Notes: generated from the sequence alone by a model not told the origin. DNA of 64,000 nucleotides from Bradyrhizobium arachidis (GCF_024758505.1 NZ_CP077970.1:930001-994000), one strand, 5' to 3'; shown: positions 42,439-51,212, numbered from the stretch's first letter. Translations and numbers: made by a program.

Positions 42439-42849
42439 ATGTTTTCAAGCCGCGACGCTTACGAAAGCGATTTTTGCCCGGTCCGCGACGAGCTTCTTGG
42501 CGAGATGTATCGCGCCAGTGAGGGCGGCCTGCCGAGGCTGGTTGAGAGTGTTTCCCCCGACGCACGCGCGCGCCTGGCGCTGTTCTGCTATCGCCGCAGC
42601 CATCTCCACTCGCTGGCGGTCGCGATTGCCGCAAGCTGCAGCGAGCGCGACCTGGTCGATATCGGCGGCCGTGTCGGCTCGACTCTCTACGCGCTGTCGC
42701 GCGAGCGCACGACGAAGGCGACGCCGTCGCTGTCGGGCGGCCGCAAGCCGATCACGCTGTCGACAAAACCGCTCTCGGTACTCGCGCCGCTCGAGGACGA
42801 TCTCGACGACGCGCTCGACGGCGATCTGGTCGAAGCCGTTCCGGCCTGA
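42439..42849 (+). CDS. conserved hypothetical protein
   Basis: 136 residues; family not recognised. The N-terminal half is helical (YESDFCPVRDELLGEMYRASEGGLPRLVESVSPDARARLALFCYRRSHLHSLAVAIAASCSERDLVDIGG), and the C-terminal part is low-complexity with PITLSTKPLSVLAPLEDDLDDALDGDLVEA, an acidic tail. It is soluble with no signal peptide. GAGGGAGAACTGCA gives a good ribosome site. It is followed by a dispersed repeat and a bidirectional terminator. Confidence 0.65.
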   Translation: MFSSRDAYESDFCPVRDELLGEMYRASEGGLPRLVESVSPDARARLALFCYRRSHLHSLAVAIAASCSERDLVDIGGRVGSTLYALSRERTTKATPSLSGGRKPITLSTKPLSVLAPLEDDLDDALDGDLVEAVPA

Positions 42850-42857
42850 GAACCAGA

Positions 42858-42901
42858 GCGTTTTCAAGCGAAGTGGACACCGGTTCGCGTTAAGAAAACG
42901 C
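42858..42901. repeat. Bradyrhizobium dispersed repeat (GCGTTTTCAAGCGAAGTGG type)
   Basis: Arms GCGTTTTC and GAAAACGC flank AAGCGAAGTGGACACCGG. From memory this is one of the most frequent intergenic repeats of Bradyrhizobium; only one copy is in this window. Confidence 0.6.
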
Positions 42902-42915
42902 GTCAATACAAGAAT

Positions 42916-42954
42916 CTAAAGCCCCGTTCCGATCCCATCGGAATGGGGCTTTAG
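42916..42954. terminator. bidirectional terminator between convergent genes
   Basis: A long stem (CTAAAGCCCCGTTCCGAT with ATCGGAATGGGGCTTTAG) with a 3-base loop and A/T-rich ends. It separates the hypothetical gene from the YkgJ gene, whose stop codon lies inside it. Confidence 0.8.
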
Positions 42955-43265
42955 ATTACAGGCAGTCCAAACTTCCGCCGCGCCATCGCGCATTCCGCGT
43001 CGCCCGGCATGCAGGTGCGGCACACCTCGGGCCGGACCGTGTAGATGCCGCACGACGTCGAATCACCGATCTTGCCTTGCAGGGCCGAGCAGCGGTCACC
43101 ATCGCAGCGCATGCCGGATTGCCGTTCGTTGACGAAGGCTACCGGGATTTTTTCCAGCTCCTCGTCGCTCTCGATCGAAAAACGCGGCCAGTTCGCCGAA
43201 TAGGCGCAGCAGGCTCCGCAGCCCTGGCAGAGCGTCGAGAGATCGGTCGTGGCGTTGTGATCCAT
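42951..43265 (-). CDS. YkgJ-family cysteine-cluster protein
   Basis: A 104-residue protein with many cysteines arranged C-x2-C-x3-C (CQGCGACC), then RCDGDRCSAL, TSCGIYTVRPEVCRTC and GDAEC, the zinc- or iron-binding YkgJ pattern. The RPEVCRTC block is diagnostic. It may be a metal chaperone or part of an Fe-S protein. It starts 5 bases after the stop of WYL regulator 3 and is therefore in an operon with it. Confidence 0.88.
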   Translation of the reverse strand: MDHNATTDLSTLCQGCGACCAYSANWPRFSIESDEELEKIPVAFVNERQSGMRCDGDRCSALQGKIGDSTSCGIYTVRPEVCRTCMPGDAECAMARRKFGLPVI

Positions 43266-43270
43266 GCTGT

Positions 43271-43969
43271 TCACGTGTCCTTCGGCGGACCCCAGACCAG
43301 GCTCTGGCGCCACTTTGCGCGCAGCACGTCGCGCCTTTCAGGATATTTCTCGTCGAGATAGGTGGCATCGACGACGCGATCGGTGCGGAAGCTGCGGAAA
43401 TCGCTGCGCAGCTCGCACCAGGCCGCGAGCAGGCGCACCGCTTCGAGATAGCCAACCGCGATCGGCCAGATCGTGCGCTGGCTGTCACGGCCCTGCTCGT
43501 CGCGATAGCGCAGCGTGATCTTCTTGCCCTCATGGATCTGCGTGCGCGTGCGCACCATGTCCATGCGGTCGGGCTCCCTGTTCCAGCTCGGCCGCGCGCG
43601 GCTGGCAGGCTCCAGCACAAACGGGCGCAACCGCTCCGGCACGGTGTCCGCGATCTTGGCCATCAAATCTTCCGCGGCACGCGCCAGCGCCGTATCGGCG
43701 TGGCCTGCGACCCATTGCGCGCCGAGCACCGCGGCCTCGATCTCGTCGGGCGTCAGCATCAAGGGCGGCAGGTCAAAACCCTTTTCCAGGATGTAGCCCA
43801 TGCCGGCTTCGCCGCGGATCGGCACGCGCTGGCCGATCAGCGTGGCGATATCGCGATAGACGGTGCGCTTGGACGTCTCGAGCTCGGCCGCGATCGCGTC
43901 CGCGGTCAAAGGCTTACGGCTGCGTCGTAGCACCTGGATGATCTGAAACAGCCGGTCGGCGCGTCTCAT
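43271..43969 (-). CDS. WYL-domain HTH transcriptional regulator 3
   Basis: A 232-residue regulator similar to regulator 2 over its length: N-terminal HTH (ADRLFQIIQVLRRSRKPLTADAIAAELETSKRTVYRDIATL) and WYL domain (TLRYRDEQGRDSQRTIWPIAVGYLEAVRLLAAWCELRSDFRSFRTDRV). The shared blocks ...GYILEKGFDLPPLML... and ...YVLRPGFLLPPLMF... show recent paralogy. An imperfect dyad lies about 45 bases upstream. It is divergent from a small gene and a GST gene. Confidence 0.88.
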   Translation of the reverse strand: MRRADRLFQIIQVLRRSRKPLTADAIAAELETSKRTVYRDIATLIGQRVPIRGEAGMGYILEKGFDLPPLMLTPDEIEAAVLGAQWVAGHADTALARAAEDLMAKIADTVPERLRPFVLEPASRARPSWNREPDRMDMVRTRTQIHEGKKITLRYRDEQGRDSQRTIWPIAVGYLEAVRLLAAWCELRSDFRSFRTDRVVDATYLDEKYPERRDVLRAKWRQSLVWGPPKDT

Positions 43970-44013
43970 GACGATTCTCTTTTCGGCAGTGGCTCAAAAT
44001 CTGTCGCGCTGAT

Positions 44014-44033
44014 GCTGACAGGATGTTGGCAGC
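44014..44033. promoter_or_regulatory. operator-like dyad upstream of WYL regulator 3
   Basis: Imperfect arms GCTGACA and TGGCAGC with a 6-base spacer (GGATGT). It resembles the TGnCA dyads of the other two WYL modules except for the spacer length. Confidence 0.45.
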
Positions 44034-44081
44034 AGGGGGGTTCTATACCGGGACAACGCTTCGAATGAAGAGGATTTGTCC

Positions 44082-44333
44082 ATGTTCACTCCCATCCATC
44101 TCGGCATGGCCGGCCCACTGGGGCGGGCGCATCTCTGGGCGCTGGGGCGCCTTGTCTCGTTCGATCTCACGGTCGTCGACCTCCGTTTGGCGCTGATTGC
44201 GCTTGTGACGCGTTCGCTGGTCCAGGCGTCCAACGCCCTGGTCCGTCACGTCATGGGCCGCGCCTGGAAGGGGGCCCGGTCCGCAAACGATATCACGGCT
44301 GCTGCCACCATGGTGGCAGCAGCCTGGCGCTAG
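44082..44333 (+). CDS. small hypothetical protein
   Basis: 83 residues from an ATG at 44082 with GAAGAGGA 7 bases before it. The middle (FDLTVVDLRLALIALVTRSLVQASNALVRHVM) is amphipathic and may form a helix at the membrane; the C-terminus is alanine-rich. I recognise no family. It lies between WYL regulator 3 and a GST gene, the position of a target gene, but coding status is uncertain. Confidence 0.4.
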   Translation: MFTPIHLGMAGPLGRAHLWALGRLVSFDLTVVDLRLALIALVTRSLVQASNALVRHVMGRAWKGARSANDITAAATMVAAAWR

Positions 44334-44368
44334 GTTCCAATGCAGCCTTCGAGGATCAGGAGAGCAGA

Positions 44369-45097
44369 ATGATCACGCTTTATGGCTTCGGCACCGGGTT
44401 TGGCTTGCCGGAAATCAGCCCCTTCGTCACCAAGACGGAGGTGCAGTTGAAGATGGCAGGACTGCCCTATCGCAAGGAGCGAGCGATGCCCCCCGCCTCG
44501 CCGAAGGGGCAGCTGCCGTTCATCGACGATGACGGGGAGGCTGTCGCCGACTCCACCTTCATCCGCGCCCATATCGAGCGCCGCTACGGTTTCGATTTCG
44601 ACGCCGGCCTGTCGCTGGCCGAGCGCGCGCAGGCATGGGCTTTCGAGCGCATGATCGAGCATCACGTCTATTGGGGCCTGGTCGGCGCGCGCTGGGTCGA
44701 TCCCGTCAATTTCGCGAAGGGCCCGTCGCACTTCTTCGACGGCGCGCCGGAGCACAGCCGCGAGAAGCTGCGCGAGGATGCGCAATTCCGCGTCGCCGAA
44801 AATTATCTCCTCAGCGGTCTCGGCCGCCACGGACCAGATGACGACGTCGAGCTCGCGGTGCGCTCGCTGTTCGCGCTGTCGGTCCAGCTCGGCAACAAAT
44901 CCTACCTGATGGGTGAAAAACCCGCCGGTGTCGATGCCACCGCCTTCGGCGCGCTCGCAGGGATACTGACCCCGTTTTTCGAATCGAAGCTGCGCGAACG
45001 CGCCGAGGAGTTCGCCAACCTCACGGCCTATGTCGACCGCATGATGGGCGAGTACTATCCGGAATTCGCCTGGACCAAGCTGCGGCAGGCGGCCTGA
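44369..45097 (+). CDS. glutathione S-transferase family protein (metaxin/FAXC-like)
   Basis: A 242-residue GST-like protein. The N-terminal domain (MITLYGFGTGFGLPEISPFVTKTEVQLKMAGLPYRKERAMPPASPKGQLPFIDDDGEAVADSTFIRAHIE) lacks a clear catalytic Cys/Ser/Tyr in the usual spot and resembles the Tom37/FAXC branch, with the SPKGQLPFI cis-Pro motif and the ADS segment. The C-terminal helical domain ends YVDRMMGEYYPEFAW. It is probably regulated by WYL regulator 3. Stop, then a strong hairpin terminator. Confidence 0.85.
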   Translation: MITLYGFGTGFGLPEISPFVTKTEVQLKMAGLPYRKERAMPPASPKGQLPFIDDDGEAVADSTFIRAHIERRYGFDFDAGLSLAERAQAWAFERMIEHHVYWGLVGARWVDPVNFAKGPSHFFDGAPEHSREKLREDAQFRVAENYLLSGLGRHGPDDDVELAVRSLFALSVQLGNKSYLMGEKPAGVDATAFGALAGILTPFFESKLRERAEEFANLTAYVDRMMGEYYPEFAWTKLRQAA

Positions 45098-45125
45098 GCG
45101 AGTCGCGCGGATTGTGCAAAAGAAA

Positions 45126-45150
45126 AGAGCCGGCCCGAGGGGCCGGCTCT
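45126..45150. terminator. strong hairpin terminator
   Basis: A perfect 11-bp stem (AGAGCCGGCCC/GGGCCGGCTCT) with a 3-base loop between the convergent GST and ABC binding-protein genes. A short A/T-rich stretch lies on the left side only (AGAAA), so it suits the minus-strand transcript better. Confidence 0.75.
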
Positions 45151-45173
45151 GATCGTTTCAGGCTCTCGCCGCG

Positions 45174-46325
45174 TTACCTGACGAGCTTGTACTTGCCGTC
45201 CTTCACCGTCAGCAGGATGCGCGAGCGCTCATCGAGCCCGTAGCGATCCTTTTCGGTGAAGTTGTAGACGCCCTGGCTCGCCGCCAATTCCTTTTCGCTG
45301 AGCAGGGCCTGGCGGATCGCTTCGCGGAATTCCGGCGTGCCGGGCTTTGCCGTCTTCAGCGCCGTCGGAATGATGCGCTTCAGGATCTCGAAGGCGTCGT
45401 AGGAATGGCCGGCGAACTGGCTGCGGCTGTTCGGGCCGTACTTGGCTTCATAGGCCGTATTGAGCGCAAGGCCGGGCTTCTTGGTCGCCGCTTCGTCCGG
45501 CTGGTCTTCCGGATCCATCACCGGACCCGACGCCATCAGCACGCCTTCGGCAGCCTTCCCCGCGATGCGGATGAAGTCCATGCTGGCCGCGCCGTGGGTC
45601 TGGTAGATCAGGCCCTGATAGCCGCGCTCGCGCAGCTCGGTCTGCGGCAGCGCCGCCGCGGTGCCGGAGGCGCCGACCAGAATCGCGTCGGGATTGGCAG
45701 CGACGAGTTTTAGCACCTGTCCGGTCACCGAGGTGTCGGGACGCGCGAAGCGCTCCTCGTCGACGATGGTCATGCCCATCGGCACGGCCTGCGCCTTCAA
45801 ATCGTTGAACCAGAGGTCGCCATAGGAGTCGGAGTAGCCGATATAGCCAAGGGTCTTGATGCCCTTCGACTTCATGTGATCGTACAGCACCTTGCCGACG
45901 ATCGGAATCGGCTGCGGCATCGCCACCGACCACTTCATGCGTTCCGGTGTGATCGGGAAGGGCGCCAGACCGAAGTGCGGAATGCCGGCTTCGTTGGCGA
46001 CGTTCGACACCGCGATCGTCGGCGGCGTCAGCGCCGAGCCCATGATGATGTCGGCCTTGGATTCGGTGACGAAGCGCCGCGCATTGGTGGTCGCGGTGGT
46101 CGGGTCGCCGCCGTCATCGAGCACGATCACCTTCAGCGGCACGCCGCCGATTTCCTTCGGCACGAATTCCAGCGCGTTGCGCTCGGGAATGCCGAGCGCG
46201 GCACCCGGGCCGGTCGTGGTGGTGGTGATGCCGATGGTGACCTCGGCGGTCTGGCTAAGCGCGGACAGCGCCGGCAGCGCGAGCGAAGCCGCCGCGATCG
46301 CGGCCGTCAGATAAAACCGTTTCAT
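45174..46325 (-). CDS. ABC transporter substrate-binding protein (Leu/Ile/Val-type, HAAT family)
   Basis: A 383-residue periplasmic protein with signal peptide MKRFYLTAAIAAASLALPALSALSQ. The mature part is a type I PBP (EVTIGITTTTTGPGAALGIPERNALEFV...ATTNARRFVTESKADIIMGSALTPPTIAVSNVANEAGIPHFG). The ATG at 46325 has GGAGG eight bases upstream. It is the last gene of the CoA-ligase operon. It has no permease beside it, whereas the liv genes at 57-61 kb lack a binding protein, so the two may work together. Confidence 0.88.
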   Translation of the reverse strand: MKRFYLTAAIAAASLALPALSALSQTAEVTIGITTTTTGPGAALGIPERNALEFVPKEIGGVPLKVIVLDDGGDPTTATTNARRFVTESKADIIMGSALTPPTIAVSNVANEAGIPHFGLAPFPITPERMKWSVAMPQPIPIVGKVLYDHMKSKGIKTLGYIGYSDSYGDLWFNDLKAQAVPMGMTIVDEERFARPDTSVTGQVLKLVAANPDAILVGASGTAAALPQTELRERGYQGLIYQTHGAASMDFIRIAGKAAEGVLMASGPVMDPEDQPDEAATKKPGLALNTAYEAKYGPNSRSQFAGHSYDAFEILKRIIPTALKTAKPGTPEFREAIRQALLSEKELAASQGVYNFTEKDRYGLDERSRILLTVKDGKYKLVR

Positions 46326-46418
46326 CAAATTTCCTCCCTGGGTGTGTTTGTTTGAAAGCAGAAATCGAGCGGGAATTCAGCCCCGTCTTTGGATGGTGCG
46401 GCGATTTAGCTCCCCGAT

Positions 46419-46838
46419 CTAATTGCCTATGAATTTGGCTACCATTTCCGCAGGAAACGGTGCCGATTTCAATTTGTCGGGGTTAACGGGATCGCGGCCG
46501 ACCAGCACGCGGGTCTCGAAGCCCTCGATCGCCAGCGCCTCGCCCTTGTAGACGTTGTGCTTCACCTCGAAGCTCGAGCGCTTGATGCTCTCGATCTTCG
46601 TTTCGATGGTGATCCAGTCGCCATAGGTCGAAGGGATGTAGAATTTTGCCCGCGTGTCGACCATGGGGATGCCGACCAGCCCGTACTTCTTGACCAGGTC
46701 CTGCTTGGAGAACCCGGCCACCTCGAACAGTGTCGACGTCGAATCGTCGAACATCGCGAAATAGCGTGGGTAATAGACGATGTTGGCGGGGTCGCAGTCG
46801 CCCCACTGGATCTGGACGTCGCGCCTGTGAACGAACAT
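46419..46838 (-). CDS. acyl-CoA thioesterase (4-hydroxybenzoyl-CoA thioesterase type)
   Basis: A 139-residue hotdog-fold protein. The active-site helix reads VQIQWGDCDPANIVYYPRYFAMFDDS, with D16 at the position of the catalytic aspartate of Pseudomonas 4-HBT (GDCDPAGIVFYPNYF). It would release an aromatic or fatty acid from CoA. It is 11 bases from the SDR gene upstream and part of the ligase operon, perhaps to recover CoA or to hydrolyse a pathway product. Confidence 0.87.
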   Translation of the reverse strand: MFVHRRDVQIQWGDCDPANIVYYPRYFAMFDDSTSTLFEVAGFSKQDLVKKYGLVGIPMVDTRAKFYIPSTYGDWITIETKIESIKRSSFEVKHNVYKGEALAIEGFETRVLVGRDPVNPDKLKSAPFPAEMVAKFIGN

Positions 46839-46849
46839 GCTGACCTTGC

Positions 46850-47611
46850 TTACTTCGGCGCCATGCGCAGCGAGCCGTCGAGCCGGACCACTTCGCCGTT
46901 CAGATACGCGTTCTCGACCATGTGCAGCGCCAGGGCTGCGAACTCATTGGCATCGCCGAGCCGGCGCGGGAAGGGGATCGCGGCGGCAAGCGAATCCTGC
47001 GCTTCCTGCGGCAAATTGGCGAGCAGCGGCGTCAGGAACAGGCCGGGCGCGATGGTGAGGACGCGGACGCCGAACTGCGCGAGCTCGCGCGCGATCGGCA
47101 GCGTCATGCCGACGATGCCGCCCTTGGAGGCCGAATAGGCCGACTGGCCGATCTGGCCGTCATAGGCTGCGACGGAGGCGGTGTTGATGATGACGCCGCG
47201 CTCGCCGCTTGCTTGCGGCTCGAGCTTCGACATCTCGGTCGCGGCCAGTCGCAGCATGTTGAAGGTGCCGATCAGATTGACCTTGATCACCTTGTCGAAA
47301 TCGCCGAGCGCCATCGGACCGTCGCGGCCGACGACACGCTTGGCAACGCCGATGCCGGCGCAGTTGACCAGCACGCGGGCCGGGCCGTGAGCCTTTGCGG
47401 CAGCCGCAACGGCGGCCTCGGCCGACGCGGCATCGGACACGTCGCAAGCCACGGCGACGCCCTTGATCTCGGCGGCGACGGTTTCCGCGAGTTTTGCATT
47501 GAGGTCGCACACCGCGACCTTGGCGCCTTGCGCTGCCAGCCTGCGCGCGGTCGCCGCGCCCAGTCCCGATGCGCCGCCGGTGACGATGGCTGCCTGATCC
47601 TTCAACAACAT
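46850..47611 (-). CDS. SDR 3-hydroxyacyl-CoA dehydrogenase (HSD17B10-type)
   Basis: A 253-residue paralogue of the 23680-24438 product. TGGASGLG, D36 after strand 2, NCAG, S146, Y159 and K163 are present, with the shared [30 protein letters not shown] block and C-terminal [18 protein letters not shown]. It probably oxidises the beta-hydroxyacyl-CoA formed by the operon's hydratase. GGAGAAAGCC precedes the ATG. Confidence 0.9.
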   Translation of the reverse strand: MLLKDQAAIVTGGASGLGAATARRLAAQGAKVAVCDLNAKLAETVAAEIKGVAVACDVSDAASAEAAVAAAAKAHGPARVLVNCAGIGVAKRVVGRDGPMALGDFDKVIKVNLIGTFNMLRLAATEMSKLEPQASGERGVIINTASVAAYDGQIGQSAYSASKGGIVGMTLPIARELAQFGVRVLTIAPGLFLTPLLANLPQEAQDSLAAAIPFPRRLGDANEFAALALHMVENAYLNGEVVRLDGSLRMAPK

Positions 47612-47636
47612 GGCTTTCTCCTTTGGCGGTATCTAT

Positions 47637-49520
47637 TTAGCCGACCGTTATCACGCGGTCCGATGGGTTTGCAGCATAGAGCTCGTCGATCAAGGCGGCG
47701 CGATGTTCGAGCACGGCGCGCTGATTGATCGAGCCCTTGTCGGTGACTTCGCCCTTGTCGATCGAGAGCGGTGCATCCAGCAGGATCGCGCGCGTGATCC
47801 GCGTGGATGAACCGGTCGCGGTGCCGAGGAAGCTGGTAAGGCGTTCGCGGAAGGCTTCGCGGATCAGCCGGTCGCGGGCGGTGACGACGAGGTCGTCGGC
47901 CGGCAGCGTCGGGTTGACCAGGCGGCAGCCGTCGAGATCGAGCAGGACGAGCGCGGAGATCTCATCGCGGTTGATGCCGGCGATCACGACGTCGCGCACC
48001 AGCGGCGCGCAGGCCGCGACGAAGCGCGCACGCAGGGGGCCGACGCTGACCCAGGTGCCGCTGGCGAGCTTGAAATCCTCGCTGACGCGGCCGTCGAAAT
48101 CGAAGCCGGCGTTGAAATCATCGGGATCGGCAGGCTTGAGCGCATCGCCGAGCTTGTAAAAACCTTCCTCATCGAACGACTTTGCGGTGATCTCGGGCTG
48201 CCGCCAGTAGCCGGGCATGACGTTCGGCCCCTTGGCGCGCACTTCCATCTTGCCGTTGTTCGGAACGAGTTTTGCGTCGTTGCCCGACACCGGAAGTCCG
48301 ACATGTCCGGAGCGGCTGGTGTGCGGATTGACCGACATGAAGAATGGCGCGGTCTCGGTGGCTCCGAGACCCGTCAGCATCGGCACGCGGTAGCCTTTCT
48401 CTTTCACCGCGAGCTCGTCGAGGCTGTTCCAGACGAAGGGCGACAGCGCCGCGCCCGAGAAGAACATCGCGTGCAGCCGGTCGAAGAATTTTGCGCGCAG
48501 GCCCTGGTCGTCGCGCAAGTACGGCAGCAGCGACTCGTAGCCCTTGGGGACGTTGAAGTAGACGGTCGGCGAAATCTCCTGGAGATTGCGCACCGTCTCC
48601 TCGATGCCACCCGGCACCGGCTTGCCGGCGTCGAGATACATCGAGCCGCCGTTGTAGAGCGTCAGGCCGATATTGTGGTTGCCGCCAAAAGTGTGATTCC
48701 AGGGCAGCCAGTCGATGATGACGGGCGGCTCGTCCTTCAGGAAGGCCAGCGTCTCGCGCAGCATCACCTGGTTGGCGCAGATCATGCGCTGGGTGTTGAT
48801 GACGGCTTTTGGGTTTCCGGTCGAGCCCGACGTCAGCAGGAATTTGGCGATCGTGTCCGGGCCGATCTTGCCGTGGACGTCGTCGAGCGCGGGATGGATC
48901 GGCGTCGCCATGAGATCGGCGAGCAGCGTGACGTCACGTCCCGCCACCGTACCGTAGGACGCGGCGATCTCGGTGCCGAGTGAGACGTTGGCGGCGAGCG
49001 CGTCGGAAAACTTGTCGGCGTCCTCGGCGAAGACGAGGCCGGGCGTCAACAGATTCATAAGATAGGCGAGCTTGCCGTAGTCCTTCGAGACCAGCGAATA
49101 GGCCGGCGAGACCGGGCAGAACGGCACGCCGGCGTAGAACGCGCCGAAGGCGAGCAACGCGTGGTCGATCGAATTGCCGGAGAGGATGACGACGGGCCGC
49201 TCTGCGGAGAGCCCGCGCTGGATCAGGCCGGAGGCGATGTGCCTGGAGGAGGCGAGCAGCTCGGCATAGGTGATCTTGCGCCAGCCGCGGCCGCCTTCGC
49301 GCTCGGCCATGAAGACGCGGTCCGGCGTGGTCGCCGCCCAGTGATGCAGGCGGTCGGTAAGGCGGACCGGATAGTCGCCGATCGGCTGTTTCGGCCTGAG
49401 ATAGATCGTGCCGTCGTCGCGCCGCTCGACATTGACGGCCGGCGTGCCGAACGAGATCGGCCGCAGCGGGGCGGTGCTGGCGCCGCGGTCTGATGCAGAG
49501 GCGGACGACTGGGCGCTCAT
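47637..49520 (-). CDS. feruloyl-CoA synthase-like acyl/aryl-CoA ligase
   Basis: A 627-residue paralogue of the 25486-27357 product. The motifs LLTSGSTGNPKAVINT, IIDWLPWNHTFGGNHNIG, GLGATETAPF and EDFKLASGTWVSVGPLRA are seen, and the C-terminus ends GEVTDKGSINQRAVLEHRAALIDELYA. The PWNHTFGGNHN aromatic segment fits hydroxycinnamate activation. It overlaps the upstream hydratase by 4 bases (ATGA). Together with that hydratase it resembles the feruloyl/coumaroyl-CoA ligase-hydratase pair that CouR controls in Rhodopseudomonas. Confidence 0.9.
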   Translation of the reverse strand: MSAQSSASASDRGASTAPLRPISFGTPAVNVERRDDGTIYLRPKQPIGDYPVRLTDRLHHWAATTPDRVFMAEREGGRGWRKITYAELLASSRHIASGLIQRGLSAERPVVILSGNSIDHALLAFGAFYAGVPFCPVSPAYSLVSKDYGKLAYLMNLLTPGLVFAEDADKFSDALAANVSLGTEIAASYGTVAGRDVTLLADLMATPIHPALDDVHGKIGPDTIAKFLLTSGSTGNPKAVINTQRMICANQVMLRETLAFLKDEPPVIIDWLPWNHTFGGNHNIGLTLYNGGSMYLDAGKPVPGGIEETVRNLQEISPTVYFNVPKGYESLLPYLRDDQGLRAKFFDRLHAMFFSGAALSPFVWNSLDELAVKEKGYRVPMLTGLGATETAPFFMSVNPHTSRSGHVGLPVSGNDAKLVPNNGKMEVRAKGPNVMPGYWRQPEITAKSFDEEGFYKLGDALKPADPDDFNAGFDFDGRVSEDFKLASGTWVSVGPLRARFVAACAPLVRDVVIAGINRDEISALVLLDLDGCRLVNPTLPADDLVVTARDRLIREAFRERLTSFLGTATGSSTRITRAILLDAPLSIDKGEVTDKGSINQRAVLEHRAALIDELYAANPSDRVITVG

Positions 49521-50326
49521 GATTTGGGCTTCACCTTGGCGGTCTTGTGCTCAAGAAACTCGCGGATGCGGCGCTTGGCTTCCTTGTCGCTCTGCGCCAC
49601 CGTCGCCATCAGCGATTCCATCAACAGGCCGGTCTGCGGATTGGCCTCCGCGATCATCGGCAGCGCCTGGAGTACGGCGAAATTGGTCAGCGGCGCGTTG
49701 GAGGCGATGCGCTGGGCGAGCTCCAGCGCCTTGGGCAGTGAGCCATCAGCCTCGGTCAGATATTGCGAGAAGCCGTAGGAGGCGCCCTCGGTCGCGGAAT
49801 AGACGCGGCCCGTCAGCATCATGTCCATCATGCGCGCGACGCCGATCAGGCGCGGCAGCCGCACCGAGCCGCCGCCACCGACGAAGATGCCGCGCTGGCC
49901 TTCCGGCAGCGCGAAATAGGTCGAGGGCTCGGCGACGCGGATATGGGCGGCGCAGGCGAGCTCCAGCCCGCCGCCGATCACGGCGCCCTTCAGCGCGGCA
50001 ATGACGGGCACGCGGCTGTACTGGATGCGGTCGAAGACCCGGTGCCACATCTGGGAGTGCAACAGGCCGCCGGTGGCGTCATGGTCCTGCAATTCGGAGA
50101 GATCGAGGCCGGAGGAGAAATGGTCGCCGATGCCATGGATGACCACCGCCCCGATGTCCGCAGGCAGCGTCGCAAAGCAGTCGCCGATCTCAAGGATGAT
50201 GCCGTCATTGAGTGCGTTGCGCTTGGCCGGCCGGTTCAGGCCCACGGTCAAGACCTTGTCCGCCCTCTCGATTTTGAGCAGCCCGGAGGCACCCGCAGTC
50301 GCGGTATCGGCGTTTCCCTGTGTCAT
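49517..50326 (-). CDS. enoyl-CoA hydratase/isomerase family protein
   Basis: A 269-residue crotonase. The oxyanion-hole motifs are VIHGIGDHFSSGLDLSEL and LKGAVIGGGLELACAAHIRVA. The catalytic loop GQRGIFVGGGGSVRLPRLIG has no second Glu, so dehydration or isomerisation chemistry is open. It is the first gene of the ligase operon and lies just downstream of a GTTAT/ATAAC dyad, so it carries the operon promoter. Confidence 0.88.
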   Translation of the reverse strand: MTQGNADTATAGASGLLKIERADKVLTVGLNRPAKRNALNDGIILEIGDCFATLPADIGAVVIHGIGDHFSSGLDLSELQDHDATGGLLHSQMWHRVFDRIQYSRVPVIAALKGAVIGGGLELACAAHIRVAEPSTYFALPEGQRGIFVGGGGSVRLPRLIGVARMMDMMLTGRVYSATEGASYGFSQYLTEADGSLPKALELAQRIASNAPLTNFAVLQALPMIAEANPQTGLLMESLMATVAQSDKEAKRRIREFLEHKTAKVKPKS

Positions 50327-50345
50327 TTGCGTCCTTTTCAGAATA

Positions 50346-50360
50346 GTTATGTTCTATAAC
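50346..50360. promoter_or_regulatory. probable MarR operator of the ligase operon
   Basis: A 15-bp site with arms GTTAT and ATAAC around GTTCT, 20 bases before the hydratase start. Read on the minus strand (GTTATAGAACATAAC), it matches 12 of 15 positions with GTTATGGACCATATC in the liv/MarR intergenic region (about 60999-61013). Confidence 0.55.
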
Positions 50361-50452
50361 GAATTTTGGAGGAGTCAATACGGGGCTTGGTTCCGCCGCT
50401 CCCCATGAGGCGGCGACGGCCGCGCCGGCGCTCGGGCCGCGACTTCCTGTCG

Positions 50453-51133
50453 CTAGCCCATCGCCACTCCGTCGCCCTTGGCCCCGTGCTCCCGCTGGTC
50501 AAGCCACAGCGTGCCGAGCGCAAACGCCAGCCAGCCGAAATCGTAGGCAAAACCCATGATCAGGACGACCCAGCCGGGAAGCGGTCCGACGGCGGCGCGG
50601 TCGACGAATTCCGCGAGGCTCACTGCCGGCGTCGGATGGATTGCAATCTTGCCGTAATAGGCGGCCGCCTGGATGACGAGAATCCAAACGTAGTTGCGGC
50701 GCAGCCGCCGCCCCGCGGCGCGGACGAACGAAATGTGATGACGGGGCGCGGTGTAGTCGCGCGCAAGAAGTGCCTGCCAGCTGTCGTCATGCGCCTCGCC
50801 CGTGAACATCGGGGCGTAGAAATTCTTCTCCAGCCAGCGAGCGCGGGCACGCCAGACGTTGAAATAGCGATACCGCCGCGCCTCCATCGCGAGGAACGCG
50901 GCGACCAGCAGGCCGACGAGCACGAGCGGCAGGGGCGACGCCCCCGGACTCGAAAAGGTCGTCGACAGAGCGATACCCATCGTGACGATCGACCAGTTGG
51001 TCGTGTTGTCGAGCCGCGTTCGCCAGATCGTCGAGCGATAGACCTCGCCGCGGTAGAGATGGGCGATGGCGCCCATTTCGGCAGGATCGAAGCTGTGTCG
51101 CGGGCTTGAGTCGCTGGAAGCCAAAGGGGACAT
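50453..51133 (-). CDS. DUF2270 family membrane protein
   Basis: 226 residues from the ATG at 51133, which is better placed than one 63 bases upstream. A cytoplasmic N-terminus (FDPAEMGAIAHLYRGEVYRSTIWRTRLDNTTNW) precedes two membrane segments near residues 50-90, a long soluble stretch with RYRYFNVWRARARWLEKNFYAPMF, and two C-terminal membrane segments (about 165-210). The EVYR/RLDNTTNW pattern matches DUF2270. The function is unknown. Confidence 0.8.
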   Translation of the reverse strand: MSPLASSDSSPRHSFDPAEMGAIAHLYRGEVYRSTIWRTRLDNTTNWSIVTMGIALSTTFSSPGASPLPLVLVGLLVAAFLAMEARRYRYFNVWRARARWLEKNFYAPMFTGEAHDDSWQALLARDYTAPRHHISFVRAAGRRLRRNYVWILVIQAAAYYGKIAIHPTPAVSLAEFVDRAAVGPLPGWVVLIMGFAYDFGWLAFALGTLWLDQREHGAKGDGVAMG

Positions 51134-51212
51134 GGTGGCACTCCCGTGGTCTGCGCAACCTTGCGCAAGACACATCCTGAACCGGGTCGGCCCCATGTCA
51201 AAGGCGCATTTC

